DNA of 64,000 nt from Sphingobacterium sp. UT-1RO-CII-1 (GCF_026711005.1 NZ_JAPPVJ010000002.1:124001-188000); one strand, 5' to 3'. Positions 45,712 through 55,225 are shown, counted from the first letter of the stretch. The notes: generated by a model from the letters alone, not told the origin. Numbers and translations are program-made.

Positions 45712-46344
45712 ATGATGAAAAAAATTGAAAATATTATTCTTGATTATGGAAATGTAATCTTCATGATTGACTTTTTGAGAGCACGTGAAGCTTTTATGTT
45801 ATTGGGTATCAAAAACGTAGATGATTTCTTTGGCCATGCTGGGCAAGATCCACTTTTTGACGCTTTTGACAAGGGAAAAATTGATAGAATAGAATTTCGT
45901 GAAGAAATTAGACAGCGGACCAACTCGCCAACACTAAAAGACCAACAAATTGATGATGCTTGGAATGCTTTATTGATTGGAGTTCCGGAAGGAAAGCATG
46001 AAATTTTAGAAAAATTAAATGCCAACTATAGATCTTTTCTACTTAGCAACAATAATGAGATACATTACGACAGATGTATGCAGCATATACAGGAGAACTA
46101 TGGCATAAAAGACAATTCTGTTTTCTTTGAACAAACATTTTATTCTCACCTCATGGGAATGCGTAAGCCCGATAAAGAGATTTTTGAAAAAGTAGTGGAA
46201 GAAACAGGGATACTGCCCCAGCAAACTTTATTTGTTGACGATAGCCCTCAACACCTGGCAACAGCAAAAATATTGGGTTTCCATACTGAACTTTGTACAA
46301 AAGAACTCCCGCTAGAAGCAATAATAGAGAAATGGCAATTGTAA
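45712..46344 (+). CDS. HAD-superfamily phosphatase (HAD-IA type)
   Basis: 210 aa from ATG 45712 (or 45715); the frame is open further up to 45637, but that part has no protein character. HAD motif I: IILDYGNVIF (Asp nucleophile). Motif II: FLLSNNNEIH (Ser/Asn). Motif III Lys in MRKPDKEIF. Motif IV: TLFVDDSPQHLATA. The cap is the small helical type between motifs I and II. Probably a cytoplasmic sugar- or nucleotide-phosphate phosphatase. Confidence 0.87.
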   Translation: MMKKIENIILDYGNVIFMIDFLRAREAFMLLGIKNVDDFFGHAGQDPLFDAFDKGKIDRIEFREEIRQRTNSPTLKDQQIDDAWNALLIGVPEGKHEILEKLNANYRSFLLSNNNEIHYDRCMQHIQENYGIKDNSVFFEQTFYSHLMGMRKPDKEIFEKVVEETGILPQQTLFVDDSPQHLATAKILGFHTELCTKELPLEAIIEKWQL

Positions 46345-46377
46345 ATTAAAAATATTTCAATTATTTCACAGCAGGGT

Positions 46378-46407
46378 TTTGTTTTTTGATTAATTTCTGT
46401 ACCTTTG
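46378..46407 (+). promoter_or_regulatory. Promoter of the S21 gene
   Basis: TTTG 46378-46381, 18 bp, TACCTTTG 46400-46407. A strong match to the Bacteroidota consensus, 43 bp before the ATG. GAAAGGGGG upstream of the start may act as ribosome binding site. Confidence 0.75.
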
Positions 46408-46450
46408 CAACACAAAATATAAAAGCAACGAAAGGGGGTATCAAAACAAC

Positions 46451-46642
46451 ATGATTATCGTAAATGTAAAAGAAGGTGAATCTTTAGACAGAGCGTTGAA
46501 ACGTTTCAAAAAGAAATTCGAAAAAACTGGCGTATTACGTGAGTTACGTTCTCGTCAAGCATACGAGAAGAAATCCGTTGCAAATCGTATACAAAGAAAA
46601 AAAGCAATCTATAAACAAGCTCTTAATCAAGAGTCTAATTAA
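46451..46642 (+). CDS. rpsU: 30S ribosomal protein S21
   Basis: 63 aa, full length. MIIVNVKEGESLDRALKRFK and VLRELRSRQAYEKKSVANRI are unmistakable S21 sequence; the C-terminus is basic. It binds the small subunit near the anti-Shine-Dalgarno. Monocistronic with its own promoter and terminator. Confidence 0.97.
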   Translation: MIIVNVKEGESLDRALKRFKKKFEKTGVLRELRSRQAYEKKSVANRIQRKKAIYKQALNQESN

Positions 46643-46661
46643 TTTTGCTAATTAGATAAAT

Positions 46662-46700
46662 AAAAAACCGGCTATTCTACAAAAGATAGTCGGTTTTTTT
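46662..46700 (+). terminator. Terminator of rpsU
   Basis: AAAAAACCGGCTATT pairs with GATAGTCGGTTTTTT (one G-T and an end mismatch), followed by T's. Confidence 0.85.
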
Positions 46701-46741
46701 ATGACCTAACCTACCTTAATTCTAAACATCCTATACTCGTC

Positions 46742-46791
46742 TATATTTGGCCGGGCCTATAATTGAATAACGACCACCTTATTCAATTATA
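46742..46791 (+). promoter_or_regulatory. Promoter box and perfect 13-bp dyad before the sulfurtransferase
   Basis: TATATTTG at 46742-46749; then TATAATTGAATAA (46758-46770), CGACCACC, TTATTCAATTATA (46779-46791). The dyad would begin at about the transcript start, so it may be an operator or a 5'-end hairpin. Confidence 0.55.
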
Positions 46792-46824
46792 ACTATCTTT
46801 AGTGTGAAATTAAAGATATACAGA

Positions 46825-47673
46825 ATGAACGCTATAAAACCAATCATCAGTACAGCTGAATTATTAGAGTTGCAAGAAACAGCAAATCTTATACTTGTCG
46901 ATGCTACAACAGGTGAGCAAGCATTAGAAACGTATAGAAAAGAACATTTAGCAGATGCTCTTTTCGTAGATATGGACAACGACCTTTCTGTTCACGGCAA
47001 TCCTGCGAAAGGAGGCAGACACCCTTTACCTGAAGTGAGGAATTTTGTAAGCCTATTAAACAAACTGGGTATTAATAACTCCAGTCATGTTATCGTTTAT
47101 GACAGAGCTAAGGGCATAAATGCAGCAGCTCGTTTTTGGTGGATGCTATCGGCTTTAGGACATGAAAAAGTACAGGTAATAGATGGTGGCTTTCAGATAG
47201 CAAAAGCATTAGACTACCCAATAAGTAACGGACAGGAGACCCCAAGAGCGCCCAGTAGCTACCAAGCAGACCAGTGGACTTTACCGCAGGTGGATATAAG
47301 TACAATAGAAAAATATACCCAAGAGCAAGGTAGCGTGATTATAGATGTGCGCGACGAAAACCGATACCAAGGTTTGCACGAACCCATTGATTTGATAGCA
47401 GGACATATACCGACAGCAATAAATATCCCACTGTCCCTGAATTTAGATGCTGATGGAAGATTTAAAACAGCTGAGGAGCTGAGAAAACTTTATACGCCTT
47501 ATTTTAAGAACCAAAATATAAACAAGACCGCCGTACATTGTGGCTCAGGTGTGTCCGCCTGCCACACTTTACTCGCTTTAAAAATAGCAGGCCTACCTTT
47601 ACCTGCATTATATGTAGGGTCGTGGAGCGAGTGGTCAAGAAATGAAAAACCAATAGCAAAAGGGAAGAAATGA
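46825..47673 (+). CDS. Two-domain rhodanese: thiosulfate/3-mercaptopyruvate sulfurtransferase
   Basis: 282 aa from ATG 46825 (a GTG 21 bp upstream is open too). Two rhodanese domains: the first (about 1-130) with GGRHPLPEVRNF and HVIVYDRAKGINAAARFWWM, lacking the Cys; the second with VIIDVRDENRYQG and the active site VHCGSGVSACHTLLAL (Cys about 241), the CGSGVx loop of 3-mercaptopyruvate-type enzymes. It transfers sulfane sulfur to a thiol or cyanide acceptor. Confidence 0.88.
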   Translation: MNAIKPIISTAELLELQETANLILVDATTGEQALETYRKEHLADALFVDMDNDLSVHGNPAKGGRHPLPEVRNFVSLLNKLGINNSSHVIVYDRAKGINAAARFWWMLSALGHEKVQVIDGGFQIAKALDYPISNGQETPRAPSSYQADQWTLPQVDISTIEKYTQEQGSVIIDVRDENRYQGLHEPIDLIAGHIPTAINIPLSLNLDADGRFKTAEELRKLYTPYFKNQNINKTAVHCGSGVSACHTLLALKIAGLPLPALYVGSWSEWSRNEKPIAKGKK

Positions 47674-47683
47674 GCAAAAAAAA

Positions 47684-47729
47684 CTCCATCACTTTTAATT
47701 ACCATATAGGTTGATTAAAAGTGATGGAG
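47684..47729 (-). terminator. Terminator of the MuiA-type gene
   Basis: CTCCATCACTTTTAAT and ATTAAAAGTGATGGAG, a perfect 16-bp stem, followed on the minus strand by eight T's. May also serve the sulfurtransferase gene. Confidence 0.85.
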
Positions 47730-47761
47730 CAAACGCTATTGCGTTGTACAGAGCTATTTTA

Positions 47762-49357
47762 TCAATAGAGCTGAATCGTTTTATCTTTTGGATATTTTAT
47801 AGAGTAACTGAAACGTATTTTTTTTGTTTCACCGGCTTTTAAATCTACATCCCATGTCAATAGTCCTGTAGTCGTATCGACCGTAGCTCCCGAAGACTCT
47901 TCTAAATTAATTTCCATAGACTTATCAGTAGAAAGTGGATACTGATCTTTGAGCTGAAGATGAACAGCTGACTTTTTATTATTTTTAACGGTAATTTCAT
48001 AGACTAAGGTTTGCCTTTTGCTACTACCAAATGTTTTCGTTTGCGAGAGGTCGTTTACTTTCTCCCGTTTAACAGCAATCATTTTATCGCGGCCCATACT
48101 TAATTTTAAAGTATCGCTACTAGTTTGCGGATTAACATACGTTTTTCCAACGAGCATATTGTCAAATACAATATTTGCCGAACCCGGCAATAAATTTAAT
48201 TTTTCGTAGTCGATCAGTTCGGCGACAAGATAAACCTGCTCGTCGGACTTAGGTACTGCCTGATAAGTATAAGTAGCAGGGTGCCTATATTCTTGTAAGG
48301 TAACAGCATGCGAAACACCATTGGAAGCTATATTGTACGGGATATCAATTTTAAATGTACTATTCAATTGATTTTCATCCATAGTGGTGTAGCTACTGCT
48401 ATTGTAGCCGCTCACAACGACCTCCTCAAGATAAGCTACATCCGCACTGAGCGCACCTCGATGAAGTTTGGCTGTAGGCGCTTTGGGTTGCTGAAAATAT
48501 AAACTCCAGGGTGTCAATTCTGCAATAGAACCAAACTGCGATGGGTTCCCGGTAGCTAATGTCAGATTAACATTATGCCAGTCGATCCCTGTTTGCTGAG
48601 TCACATTAGCTTTATAGATAATATCTAAAGGACTGCTAACATCTGCCGCACGCAAATCATAAGATGCTCCCCATGATGCAGAAGGAGTAGCGTAGCTAAT
48701 ATTAAAAGGTTGTTCGCCCGCTTGACTGCTCATCACCTGAACGATCAACTGACCAGCACCTGCGGTATTTTGCCCTTCCATTTCGTCAAGAATTTCTTTC
48801 TCACGATCGACTTTAATTTGCTGTTTTTCTACCTGTTCTGTCAGTTTAGCTATAGTTTCCTTAGATGCCAAATATTTTGTGCGATGAAAATCAGCCATTT
48901 TAGAAATAGCATCCATGGTAGTAGAACCACCTTCATTACTTATTTTTTGATTAGCGATCAATAGATTAAGCACACTTCCTTCAGCTTCAACTTCGTCTTT
49001 AAGTTTTGTAAGCTTAGCAAACTCGGTCTTATAGATGCCTTCCTGTGTGGTATACGCCACGCTTTTAGTTTCTTCTGCCGATGCAGTGCGATTAGCCCGA
49101 GCAGAAAGTACAACAACCGATGTAGAAGAACCTATCTGGATGCTATTAGGATCAATGTTATTGGCTACCTGTGTAAAAACAACCTCACTGGTCCCGACAG
49201 GTAGTCGAACGCGAGCTTGATGGTTAAGCTCAGCAGAACCGTTATATACGGTAACATCCGTTAAATTGGCTTTACTGCTTAAAGGACTTTGTGCGAATAG
49301 CTGGGCCGGTAGCGCTAAACAGGCTATTGCAAAGCCCAATTGATATATTTTATGCAT
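47762..49357 (-). CDS. MuiA-family protein (DUF4140/DUF4139), exported
   Basis: 531 aa with signal peptide QLGFAIACLALPAQLFAQ. The N-terminal DUF4140 region is LTDVTVYNGSAELNHQARVR, then a coiled coil (about 115-195, KLTEQVEKQQIKVDREKEIL). The DUF4139 part has SYATPSASWGASYDLRAADV and ends TWDVDLKAGETKKIRFSYSI, KYPKDKT. First described as mucoidy inhibitor A; biochemical role unknown. An insertion near 310 carries EEVVVSGYNSS, like the TonB-box linker of SusC proteins. Confidence 0.85.
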   Translation of the reverse strand: MHKIYQLGFAIACLALPAQLFAQSPLSSKANLTDVTVYNGSAELNHQARVRLPVGTSEVVFTQVANNIDPNSIQIGSSTSVVVLSARANRTASAEETKSVAYTTQEGIYKTEFAKLTKLKDEVEAEGSVLNLLIANQKISNEGGSTTMDAISKMADFHRTKYLASKETIAKLTEQVEKQQIKVDREKEILDEMEGQNTAGAGQLIVQVMSSQAGEQPFNISYATPSASWGASYDLRAADVSSPLDIIYKANVTQQTGIDWHNVNLTLATGNPSQFGSIAELTPWSLYFQQPKAPTAKLHRGALSADVAYLEEVVVSGYNSSSYTTMDENQLNSTFKIDIPYNIASNGVSHAVTLQEYRHPATYTYQAVPKSDEQVYLVAELIDYEKLNLLPGSANIVFDNMLVGKTYVNPQTSSDTLKLSMGRDKMIAVKREKVNDLSQTKTFGSSKRQTLVYEITVKNNKKSAVHLQLKDQYPLSTDKSMEINLEESSGATVDTTTGLLTWDVDLKAGETKKIRFSYSIKYPKDKTIQLY

Positions 49358-49471
49358 ATGTGTATGATTTTAATCATCTATGAACAAATATAACGTATAA
49401 AAGCAGCAGATGTTGACAGCTAGAAAAGTTATTTGTAGCTTTTATTCTAAGTTAAATTTGGAAACCGCTGA

Positions 49472-50281
49472 TTAGCTGATGAAACCTTTGACATATTTTT
49501 GAGTGAGCTCTTGTTTGGGGTTTAATAATATATCTTCCGTTTTACCAAATTCGATCACTTCACCATCATAAAGAAAAAGAATATAATCAGAAACCCGTCG
49601 GGCTTGCCTCAGAATATGGGTTACTAAAACAATAGTATAATCATCTTTCAGAGAAATGAGTAAATTCTCAATAGTTTGCGTTGATATGGGGTCCAAGGCT
49701 GATGTTGACTCATCGCCTAAAATTATTTCTGGTTTGACCGCCAAGCCACGGGCTAAACAAAGGCGTTGTTGCTGCCCGATAGAAAGTAATGATGCTGAGC
49801 TATGCAAACGGTCTTTAACTTCATTCCACAGCCCTACATTGACAAGCTGCTCGTGTACGATTTGTTCCAATATCTTTTTATTACGTTCGCCGTGTATTTT
49901 TGGACCATAAGCTACATTGTCAAATATAGACATTGGAAGCGGAAAGGGACGTTGAGACAACAGCCCCATACGTTTACGTATGGTGGTGACTTCGGCATCC
50001 TTGGCATAAATATCTTCACCCGCCACCAAGACACTTCCTTCCAATTGTATTACGGCAGAATCGTCAAGGAGTCGATTTAAAGTTTTTAGTAAAGTACTTT
50101 TCCCACAACCTGACGGACCAATAATCGATATAATCGAATGCTTCGGAATAGATACATTGATATTTTTAAGAATATGCTTATTATCTAACCAAAGATTAAG
50201 ATCTTTAACTTCGATATGTGCAGGTAGCTGCGTGTTTATAGTTTGTGTTTTTTCTGCTTCGACGCCAATAGATTTGTACAT
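49472..50281 (-). CDS. PstB-like ABC transporter ATPase
   Basis: 269 aa. Walker A: GPSGCGKST. Signature: LLSIGQQQRLCLARGLA (LSIGQ instead of LSGGQ). Walker B: EIILGDESTSALDP (DES where most PstB have DEP). H-loop: LVTHILRQARRVSDYILFL. It overlaps the permease gene by 46 bp, so a later start (for example in HIEVKDLNLW) is possible. Best match in my knowledge is the phosphate importer ATPase; the small deviations and the setting next to sulfur genes leave the ion open. Confidence 0.82.
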   Translation of the reverse strand: MYKSIGVEAEKTQTINTQLPAHIEVKDLNLWLDNKHILKNINVSIPKHSIISIIGPSGCGKSTLLKTLNRLLDDSAVIQLEGSVLVAGEDIYAKDAEVTTIRKRMGLLSQRPFPLPMSIFDNVAYGPKIHGERNKKILEQIVHEQLVNVGLWNEVKDRLHSSASLLSIGQQQRLCLARGLAVKPEIILGDESTSALDPISTQTIENLLISLKDDYTIVLVTHILRQARRVSDYILFLYDGEVIEFGKTEDILLNPKQELTQKYVKGFIS

Positions 50282-51087
50282 ATAACAACAATTAGAATGA
50301 TAAGAGTTAATAAAAGTCCGGAAGCATAAGCACGCCCTTGAACTTCAGGTATGGGGCTAGTAAGTTGAAAGAATATAGCTAAAGGAAGAGTAGCAGCAGG
50401 CTCATCTATATACAAGGGCATATTGTCTGTAAAACCTGTAGTGAGCAGTACGCCTGCGACATCACCAACAGCCCGGCCAAAAGCCAGTAGAGTAGCTGTA
50501 AACAAACCAGGTTTAATATAGAGCACTAATATTTTAGCCACCTCAAGCTTTGTTGCTCCCAAGGAAGTTGTAATCTGCTGCAGATCGGACGGCACCGTAT
50601 GGAGCAGTTCGCTAATAGTGCGAACAACAATGGGCAGCGTCAGTAAAGTCACTGTAATAATTCCTCCCAATAAAGACGCACGTATGCCCAACCAAATCAT
50701 AATACTAAAAGCAATAGCCCCATATACAATGGAGGGCATTCCGAAAAGAACATCAAATAGAAATTTAGAAAAACGCTTCAATAAAGAAGTTGGCCGAGTG
50801 TATACATGTAGATAGATCGCAATAGGCACACCAATACAGGTTGCTAAGATTGTTGAAGCAGTTGCTAAATATAATGACCCCGCAATGGCATTAAGCACAC
50901 CACCTTCTTTGCCAATATAAAACCCACCTTTAGGTGATTGGCTGATCATCTCCCAACTTAAATAGGGCAAACCTTTACACAGCACGGTGCCGATAATTAG
51001 CAATAAAGAGCTACTGATAACCAAAACAGATAACCGCATAATCCATTTGGCTATTTTTTCTTTTCTTAATCGTTTTGCTGTAGACAT
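50236..51087 (-). CDS. PstA-like permease
   Basis: 283 aa with six hydrophobic helices. The permease loop LLGATKLEVAKILVLYIKPG-like segment (SLGATKLEVAKILVLYIKPG) is the EAA motif. AFGRAVGDVAGVLLTTGF is typical of PstA (RAxGE/D region). Overlaps pstC-like by 1 bp. Confidence 0.82.
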   Translation of the reverse strand: MSTAKRLRKEKIAKWIMRLSVLVISSSLLLIIGTVLCKGLPYLSWEMISQSPKGGFYIGKEGGVLNAIAGSLYLATASTILATCIGVPIAIYLHVYTRPTSLLKRFSKFLFDVLFGMPSIVYGAIAFSIMIWLGIRASLLGGIITVTLLTLPIVVRTISELLHTVPSDLQQITTSLGATKLEVAKILVLYIKPGLFTATLLAFGRAVGDVAGVLLTTGFTDNMPLYIDEPAATLPLAIFFQLTSPIPEVQGRAYASGLLLTLIILIVVICTNLLASKQKKHKL

Positions 51088-51980
51088 CAGAGCCGTTCCT
51101 CCATTTGCTTCAAGATCATTCGAGATACTATATTAAAGGCTAAAATCATGATAAAAAGCCAAAGGGCAGCAAACATTAAAGCCGAGTCATAAAGTGGAAT
51201 GGACATCATTTCGCCAAAATTATTGGCAATTAATGCAGGTAGCGGATACCCCGCATCAAATAAGGATTTTGGGATTCCAGGCACATTGCCACAAACCATC
51301 AAAACAGCTACTGTTTCACCGAAAGCACGCGAGACGCCCAGTATAATAGCAGCTAATAGACCAGTGCGCGCTTTGACAAGTATAACTTTAGTGATAGTTT
51401 CCCACTTGGTGGCACCTAAAGACAAAGATGCTGCTTTTAAATCTTGCGGTACTGTTTTCAGCACTTCCACCATGACACTGATCATAATCGGAAAAATCAT
51501 AACAGCAAGGACAATTCCCCCTGATAACACACTGTAACCTGTACTATTTACTGAAAAAACAGGAGCTATAAAATGACCTACTGCCGGTACGACCATAAGG
51601 ACACCCCAAACCCCATAGAGTACAGGGGGAATGGCTGCTAATACATTAATAAGAGGAAGTACCAATTTGCGCAGTGAATTTCCGCCATATTCGACTAAGT
51701 AAATAGCAGCCATTATACAGATAGGAACAGCTATAACAAGTGCAATACCGGTGACCCAAAGCGTACCCGTAATAAAAGGAAGGAACCCGAAGGCTTCTTT
51801 TTGTGGAGACCAAATTGACCCTAGCAACAGATCGGACAATTTCTCTGCCTGTAAAAGCGGAAGTGATTTGACAAGAAGCCCCACAAATAATGCGATAAAA
51901 ACTATGATTGCCAGACATAATAATAGAATTGAATGGCTTTTGAATAAATTATCTTTGAATTTTCTAAATTTCATGCGCAA
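51087..51980 (-). CDS. PstC-like permease
   Basis: 297 aa, six helices. EAA-type loop SLGATKWETITKVILVKART; GVSRAFGETVAVLMVCGNVP is the PstC signature. Its start overlaps the 3' end of the binding-protein gene by 17 bp, so translation is coupled. Confidence 0.83.
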   Translation of the reverse strand: MRMKFRKFKDNLFKSHSILLLCLAIIVFIALFVGLLVKSLPLLQAEKLSDLLLGSIWSPQKEAFGFLPFITGTLWVTGIALVIAVPICIMAAIYLVEYGGNSLRKLVLPLINVLAAIPPVLYGVWGVLMVVPAVGHFIAPVFSVNSTGYSVLSGGIVLAVMIFPIMISVMVEVLKTVPQDLKAASLSLGATKWETITKVILVKARTGLLAAIILGVSRAFGETVAVLMVCGNVPGIPKSLFDAGYPLPALIANNFGEMMSIPLYDSALMFAALWLFIMILAFNIVSRMILKQMEERL

Positions 51981-52935
51981 TTTTTTGACGTTCGATTTCG
52001 TTTTTTAGTTGGTCCAATGGCACGTAGCCGTTTTCTAATAAATAGCCTTGATTTTCACTACTTAGTACAAACTCAATAAAAGCTTTAAGTAAAGGAGAAT
52101 GCTGGCCTGACCGAATAACAAAAGTAAGATCTCGGGTAGGTGGTGACGGGTAACGCTTATCACGGATAGCCGAGGTAAGTGTATCTAAATGCATGTAAAA
52201 ATCTTCTTCAGGGTCGATTTTACCATTAGCATTCTTATCGATCGGTACAACTGTAATTCCTGGAGAGGTGGTTTTGGTTTTTAGATCATATACATAATTG
52301 ATATTGTTAAAACCTATAGCTGTTTCCTTTTCTTTAATCAGCTGTGCTAAGGAAGGATCACTAAAAATACCAATACCATGTAGCCCTTCTTGAGTTTCGC
52401 CTAAAAACTTCGCCCAGGTTTCGGCAGCACCAGCAGCATCCGACCGGGTGTAGACCTCGATAGGCGCATCAATAAAGGCTGAATCGATATCACGCCAGTT
52501 TTTATAACGCTTCTCTACAAATATACCACGAAGCTCAGTAGGTGTAAAGCCTCTTTTTCGGATCAATGCTATGTCCGGATGATTACTATTGATCGTACCT
52601 AATACGGCATCTTGGGCAACATGTATAGGAAGAGCTCCCTTGGCAATTTCTTGCGGATGCAGATCACGGGACACCAAGCCAATCTCTACCATATTAGAGA
52701 GGACATCAGCAATACCCTTCCCTGCGCCGCCAGCAGAAATATTGAAACGTACGTGTGGATGTATTTTTTTAAAATCCTCGCTCCATAAAACTACAATCGG
52801 ATACAATGCGAAGGCTCCAGATATGGAAATACTACCAACATAACCTTTTTCCGAATCGTAAGTCTCCTTAATCTTTGGAGCACATCCAGAAATTAAAAAA
52901 CAACATAAAACACTATATATTAATACCTTAATCAT
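51964..52935 (-). CDS. PstS-like substrate-binding lipoprotein
   Basis: 323 aa with lipoprotein signal LIYSVLCCFLISGC. Binding-loop candidates: SISGAFALYPIV, SAGGAGKGIADVL and YTRSDAAGAAETWAKFLG, the usual anion-binding sites of PstS-type proteins. It heads a four-gene operon S-C-A-B without PhoU. A TATATTTG box lies at 52985-52978. Divergent from the sulfate-assimilation operon, so sulfate or another oxyanion is a possible substrate besides phosphate. Confidence 0.8.
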   Translation of the reverse strand: MIKVLIYSVLCCFLISGCAPKIKETYDSEKGYVGSISISGAFALYPIVVLWSEDFKKIHPHVRFNISAGGAGKGIADVLSNMVEIGLVSRDLHPQEIAKGALPIHVAQDAVLGTINSNHPDIALIRKRGFTPTELRGIFVEKRYKNWRDIDSAFIDAPIEVYTRSDAAGAAETWAKFLGETQEGLHGIGIFSDPSLAQLIKEKETAIGFNNINYVYDLKTKTTSPGITVVPIDKNANGKIDPEEDFYMHLDTLTSAIRDKRYPSPPTRDLTFVIRSGQHSPLLKAFIEFVLSSENQGYLLENGYVPLDQLKNEIERQKIAHEI

Positions 52936-52977
52936 TTATTTCACAATGGTGTTAATTACTTATTTAAAATATTTTCA

Positions 52978-53063
52978 CAAATATATACTAAATCACTAGA
53001 CTTTATATATTAAGTAGGAAATTATTTTATAACTTTGTCGAGCACTCCTCGATAAGAGGGGTG
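52978..53063. promoter_or_regulatory. Divergent promoter region with a leader hairpin for the sulfur operon
   Basis: Minus: TATATTTG (52985-52978) for the Pst-like operon. Plus: TAACTTTG (53030-53037) for the sulfur operon. Right after it CACTCCTC, GATAA, GAGGGGTG (53043-53063) would form a hairpin at the very 5' end of the transcript, followed by eight A's. It is too small for a known SAM riboswitch. Confidence 0.5.
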
Positions 53064-53104
53064 AAAAAAAATTATAGTAACCATAATTAAAGAGAAGATA
53101 ACAA

Positions 53105-55222
53105 ATGCAGAGCTTTCGTACAGAATTGGAAAATCCCGTAGTAGCTCGGGAAATAATCGAGCTGGAGCACAAAATAAATGCTTATCGCCAAGGAAGCATT
53201 GGTGATGATAAATTTAGATCGTTGCGCCTAGCACGGGGAATATATGGGCAACGTCAACCCGGCGTGCAAATGATTCGTATAAAATTACCTTTCGGAAAGG
53301 TGACTTTTCAACAGCTGCTGAAGATAGCCGATGTATCAGACGAATATGCAAGTAGAAACTTACATCTAACAACCCGTCAAGATGTGCAAATACATTTTGT
53401 AAGCTTAGATAAAACACCTGAGTTATGGGCAAAGCTTGCCGAGGATGATATGACACTGCGAGAGGCTTGCGGAAATACTGTGCGAAACGTAACAGCATCT
53501 CCGGAAGCAGGTATTGATCCCAATGAACCTTTTGATGTTTCGCCATATGCGCAAAACACTTTTGAGTATTTTGTACGCAATCCTATTTGCGCAGAAATGG
53601 GCAGAAAAATAAAAATAGCCTTCTCTTCGTCGGAAAGTGATACGGCATTTAGTTATATACATGACTTCGGTTTTGTTCCTAAAATAGAGTTCGTGGATGG
53701 AAAGGAGCAAAGAGGTTTCAAAGTAATGCTTGGGGGTGGACTTGGTGCACAGCCGCTGTTGGCCCAACCTATTTATAATTTTTTGCATGAGGATGAAATC
53801 ATCCCCCTTATGGAAGCTGCACTAAGAGTATTCGATAGGCATGGTGAAAGAAACAATAGAAATAAAGCGCGTTTCAAGTTTTTAATACAAAAGTTAGGCC
53901 TTGAAGAGGTATTATCCCTGATAGAAGAGGAACGTACAGCCCTCAAAAATACAGTATATAAAATAGACAGAACTCTAGTAGAAGAACCTCAGGCGCCAAC
54001 AAGCTATATAGAACCGACAAAACCACAGGATGGCCCGGGCTACGAGCTATGGAAAAGAACCAATGTAATGCCACAAAAGCAGAGTGGTTATTATGCCGTA
54101 TACGCAAAAATACCAACAGGGGATATCTCTACTGATAAAACAAGAAAGCTGGTAGCTGGGTTGAAGAACCATATTGCTGATGATATACGTATCACACAGG
54201 GCCAAAATCTCTTGTTTAAATTCGTGCGCCAAGAATCGCTACCGCATATTTATAATGTATTGTATGAATTAGGTTTTCATCATGCTGGTATTGATAGCAC
54301 CGCAGATATAACTACATGCCCGGGAACAGATACTTGCAACCTAGGTATTTCCAATTCAACAGAAATGGCAAGGGTTTTAGAAAAGTATATAGAAGAGTTT
54401 CATCCAGACCAATTACTAGAAAATAAGCTGAAAATAAAAATATCAGGCTGTATGAATTCCTGTGGACAACACAGTTTAGCGGAGATAGGGTTCCACGGAA
54501 GTTCAATGAAGGTGGGTGATAGAATACTGCCAACAGCACAGGTGATGCTAGGAGGAGGAACGGTTGGCAACGGCGTTGGGAGAGCATCAGAACGCGTAAT
54601 TAAAGTACCCACAAAGCGAGTTCTCCAGGTTGTAGACTTAATATTGATTGACTATAAAACCAATCGTTTGTCAGATGAAAGTTTTCACGACTATTATGAC
54701 AGGAGTGAGAAAAGACATTTTTATGATCTATTAAAACCATTGGCAGACACAAGTAATCTCACAGATGATGAGTTTATTGATTGGGGCCATCAGGATAGCT
54801 TTACGACAGCTATAGGCGTAGGCGAATGTGCAGGTGTAATCATCGACTTGGTAGCAACTTTATTGCTGGAAGCAGAAGAAAAATTGGAATGGGCAAACCT
54901 TGCGCTAAAACAGGGTTTATATGCCGATGCTATTTACCATGCTTACAGTGCTTTTGTATGGACTGCAAAAGCATTATTACTGGACAAAGGTGTTAACGCC
55001 AGCACACAGATTTCTGTCATTAATGAGTTTCAAAAACATTACGTAGAAACAGCTCAATTTGCTTTTCCTACATCATTCCCTGAAAGAGTACTACAAATTA
55101 ATAAGTATCAACCTTCAGCTGAATTTGCTAAAGCATTTATCACACAGGCTGCCGCATTTTATTATGAAAGCAATGATAGGAGAGAAGAATTACGTCAGTC
55201 ATTCAAAGAAACACAAGTATAA
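53105..55222 (+). CDS. Assimilatory sulfite reductase hemoprotein fused to a HEPN domain
   Basis: 705 aa. Residues 1 to about 540 are a siroheme/4Fe-4S reductase: ferredoxin-like repeats (GVQMIRIKLPFGKVTFQQLL, SRNLHLTTRQDVQIHFV) and the cluster motif CPGTDTC (C-x5-C) plus CMNSC (C-x3-C). Residues about 595-690 form a HEPN-like helical bundle (EAEEKLEWANLALKQGLYAD, AIYHAYSAFVWTAKALLLDK). It reduces sulfite to sulfide. The HEPN part lacks a clear Rx4-6H nuclease motif. Sole reductase in the operon; no flavoprotein subunit, so ferredoxin is the likely donor. Confidence 0.88.
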   Translation: MQSFRTELENPVVAREIIELEHKINAYRQGSIGDDKFRSLRLARGIYGQRQPGVQMIRIKLPFGKVTFQQLLKIADVSDEYASRNLHLTTRQDVQIHFVSLDKTPELWAKLAEDDMTLREACGNTVRNVTASPEAGIDPNEPFDVSPYAQNTFEYFVRNPICAEMGRKIKIAFSSSESDTAFSYIHDFGFVPKIEFVDGKEQRGFKVMLGGGLGAQPLLAQPIYNFLHEDEIIPLMEAALRVFDRHGERNNRNKARFKFLIQKLGLEEVLSLIEEERTALKNTVYKIDRTLVEEPQAPTSYIEPTKPQDGPGYELWKRTNVMPQKQSGYYAVYAKIPTGDISTDKTRKLVAGLKNHIADDIRITQGQNLLFKFVRQESLPHIYNVLYELGFHHAGIDSTADITTCPGTDTCNLGISNSTEMARVLEKYIEEFHPDQLLENKLKIKISGCMNSCGQHSLAEIGFHGSSMKVGDRILPTAQVMLGGGTVGNGVGRASERVIKVPTKRVLQVVDLILIDYKTNRLSDESFHDYYDRSEKRHFYDLLKPLADTSNLTDDEFIDWGHQDSFTTAIGVGECAGVIIDLVATLLLEAEEKLEWANLALKQGLYADAIYHAYSAFVWTAKALLLDKGVNASTQISVINEFQKHYVETAQFAFPTSFPERVLQINKYQPSAEFAKAFITQAAAFYYESNDRREELRQSFKETQV

Positions 55223-55225
55223 ATC

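Noticed and set aside
47762..49357. MuiA-type protein as a TonB receptor because of EEVVVSGYNSS
   Set aside because: Only this short linker resembles SusC; the rest is clearly DUF4140/DUF4139.
53038..53104. SAM-type riboswitch before the sulfur operon
   Set aside because: Only one 8-bp hairpin is present and the conserved core of SAM riboswitches is not seen.
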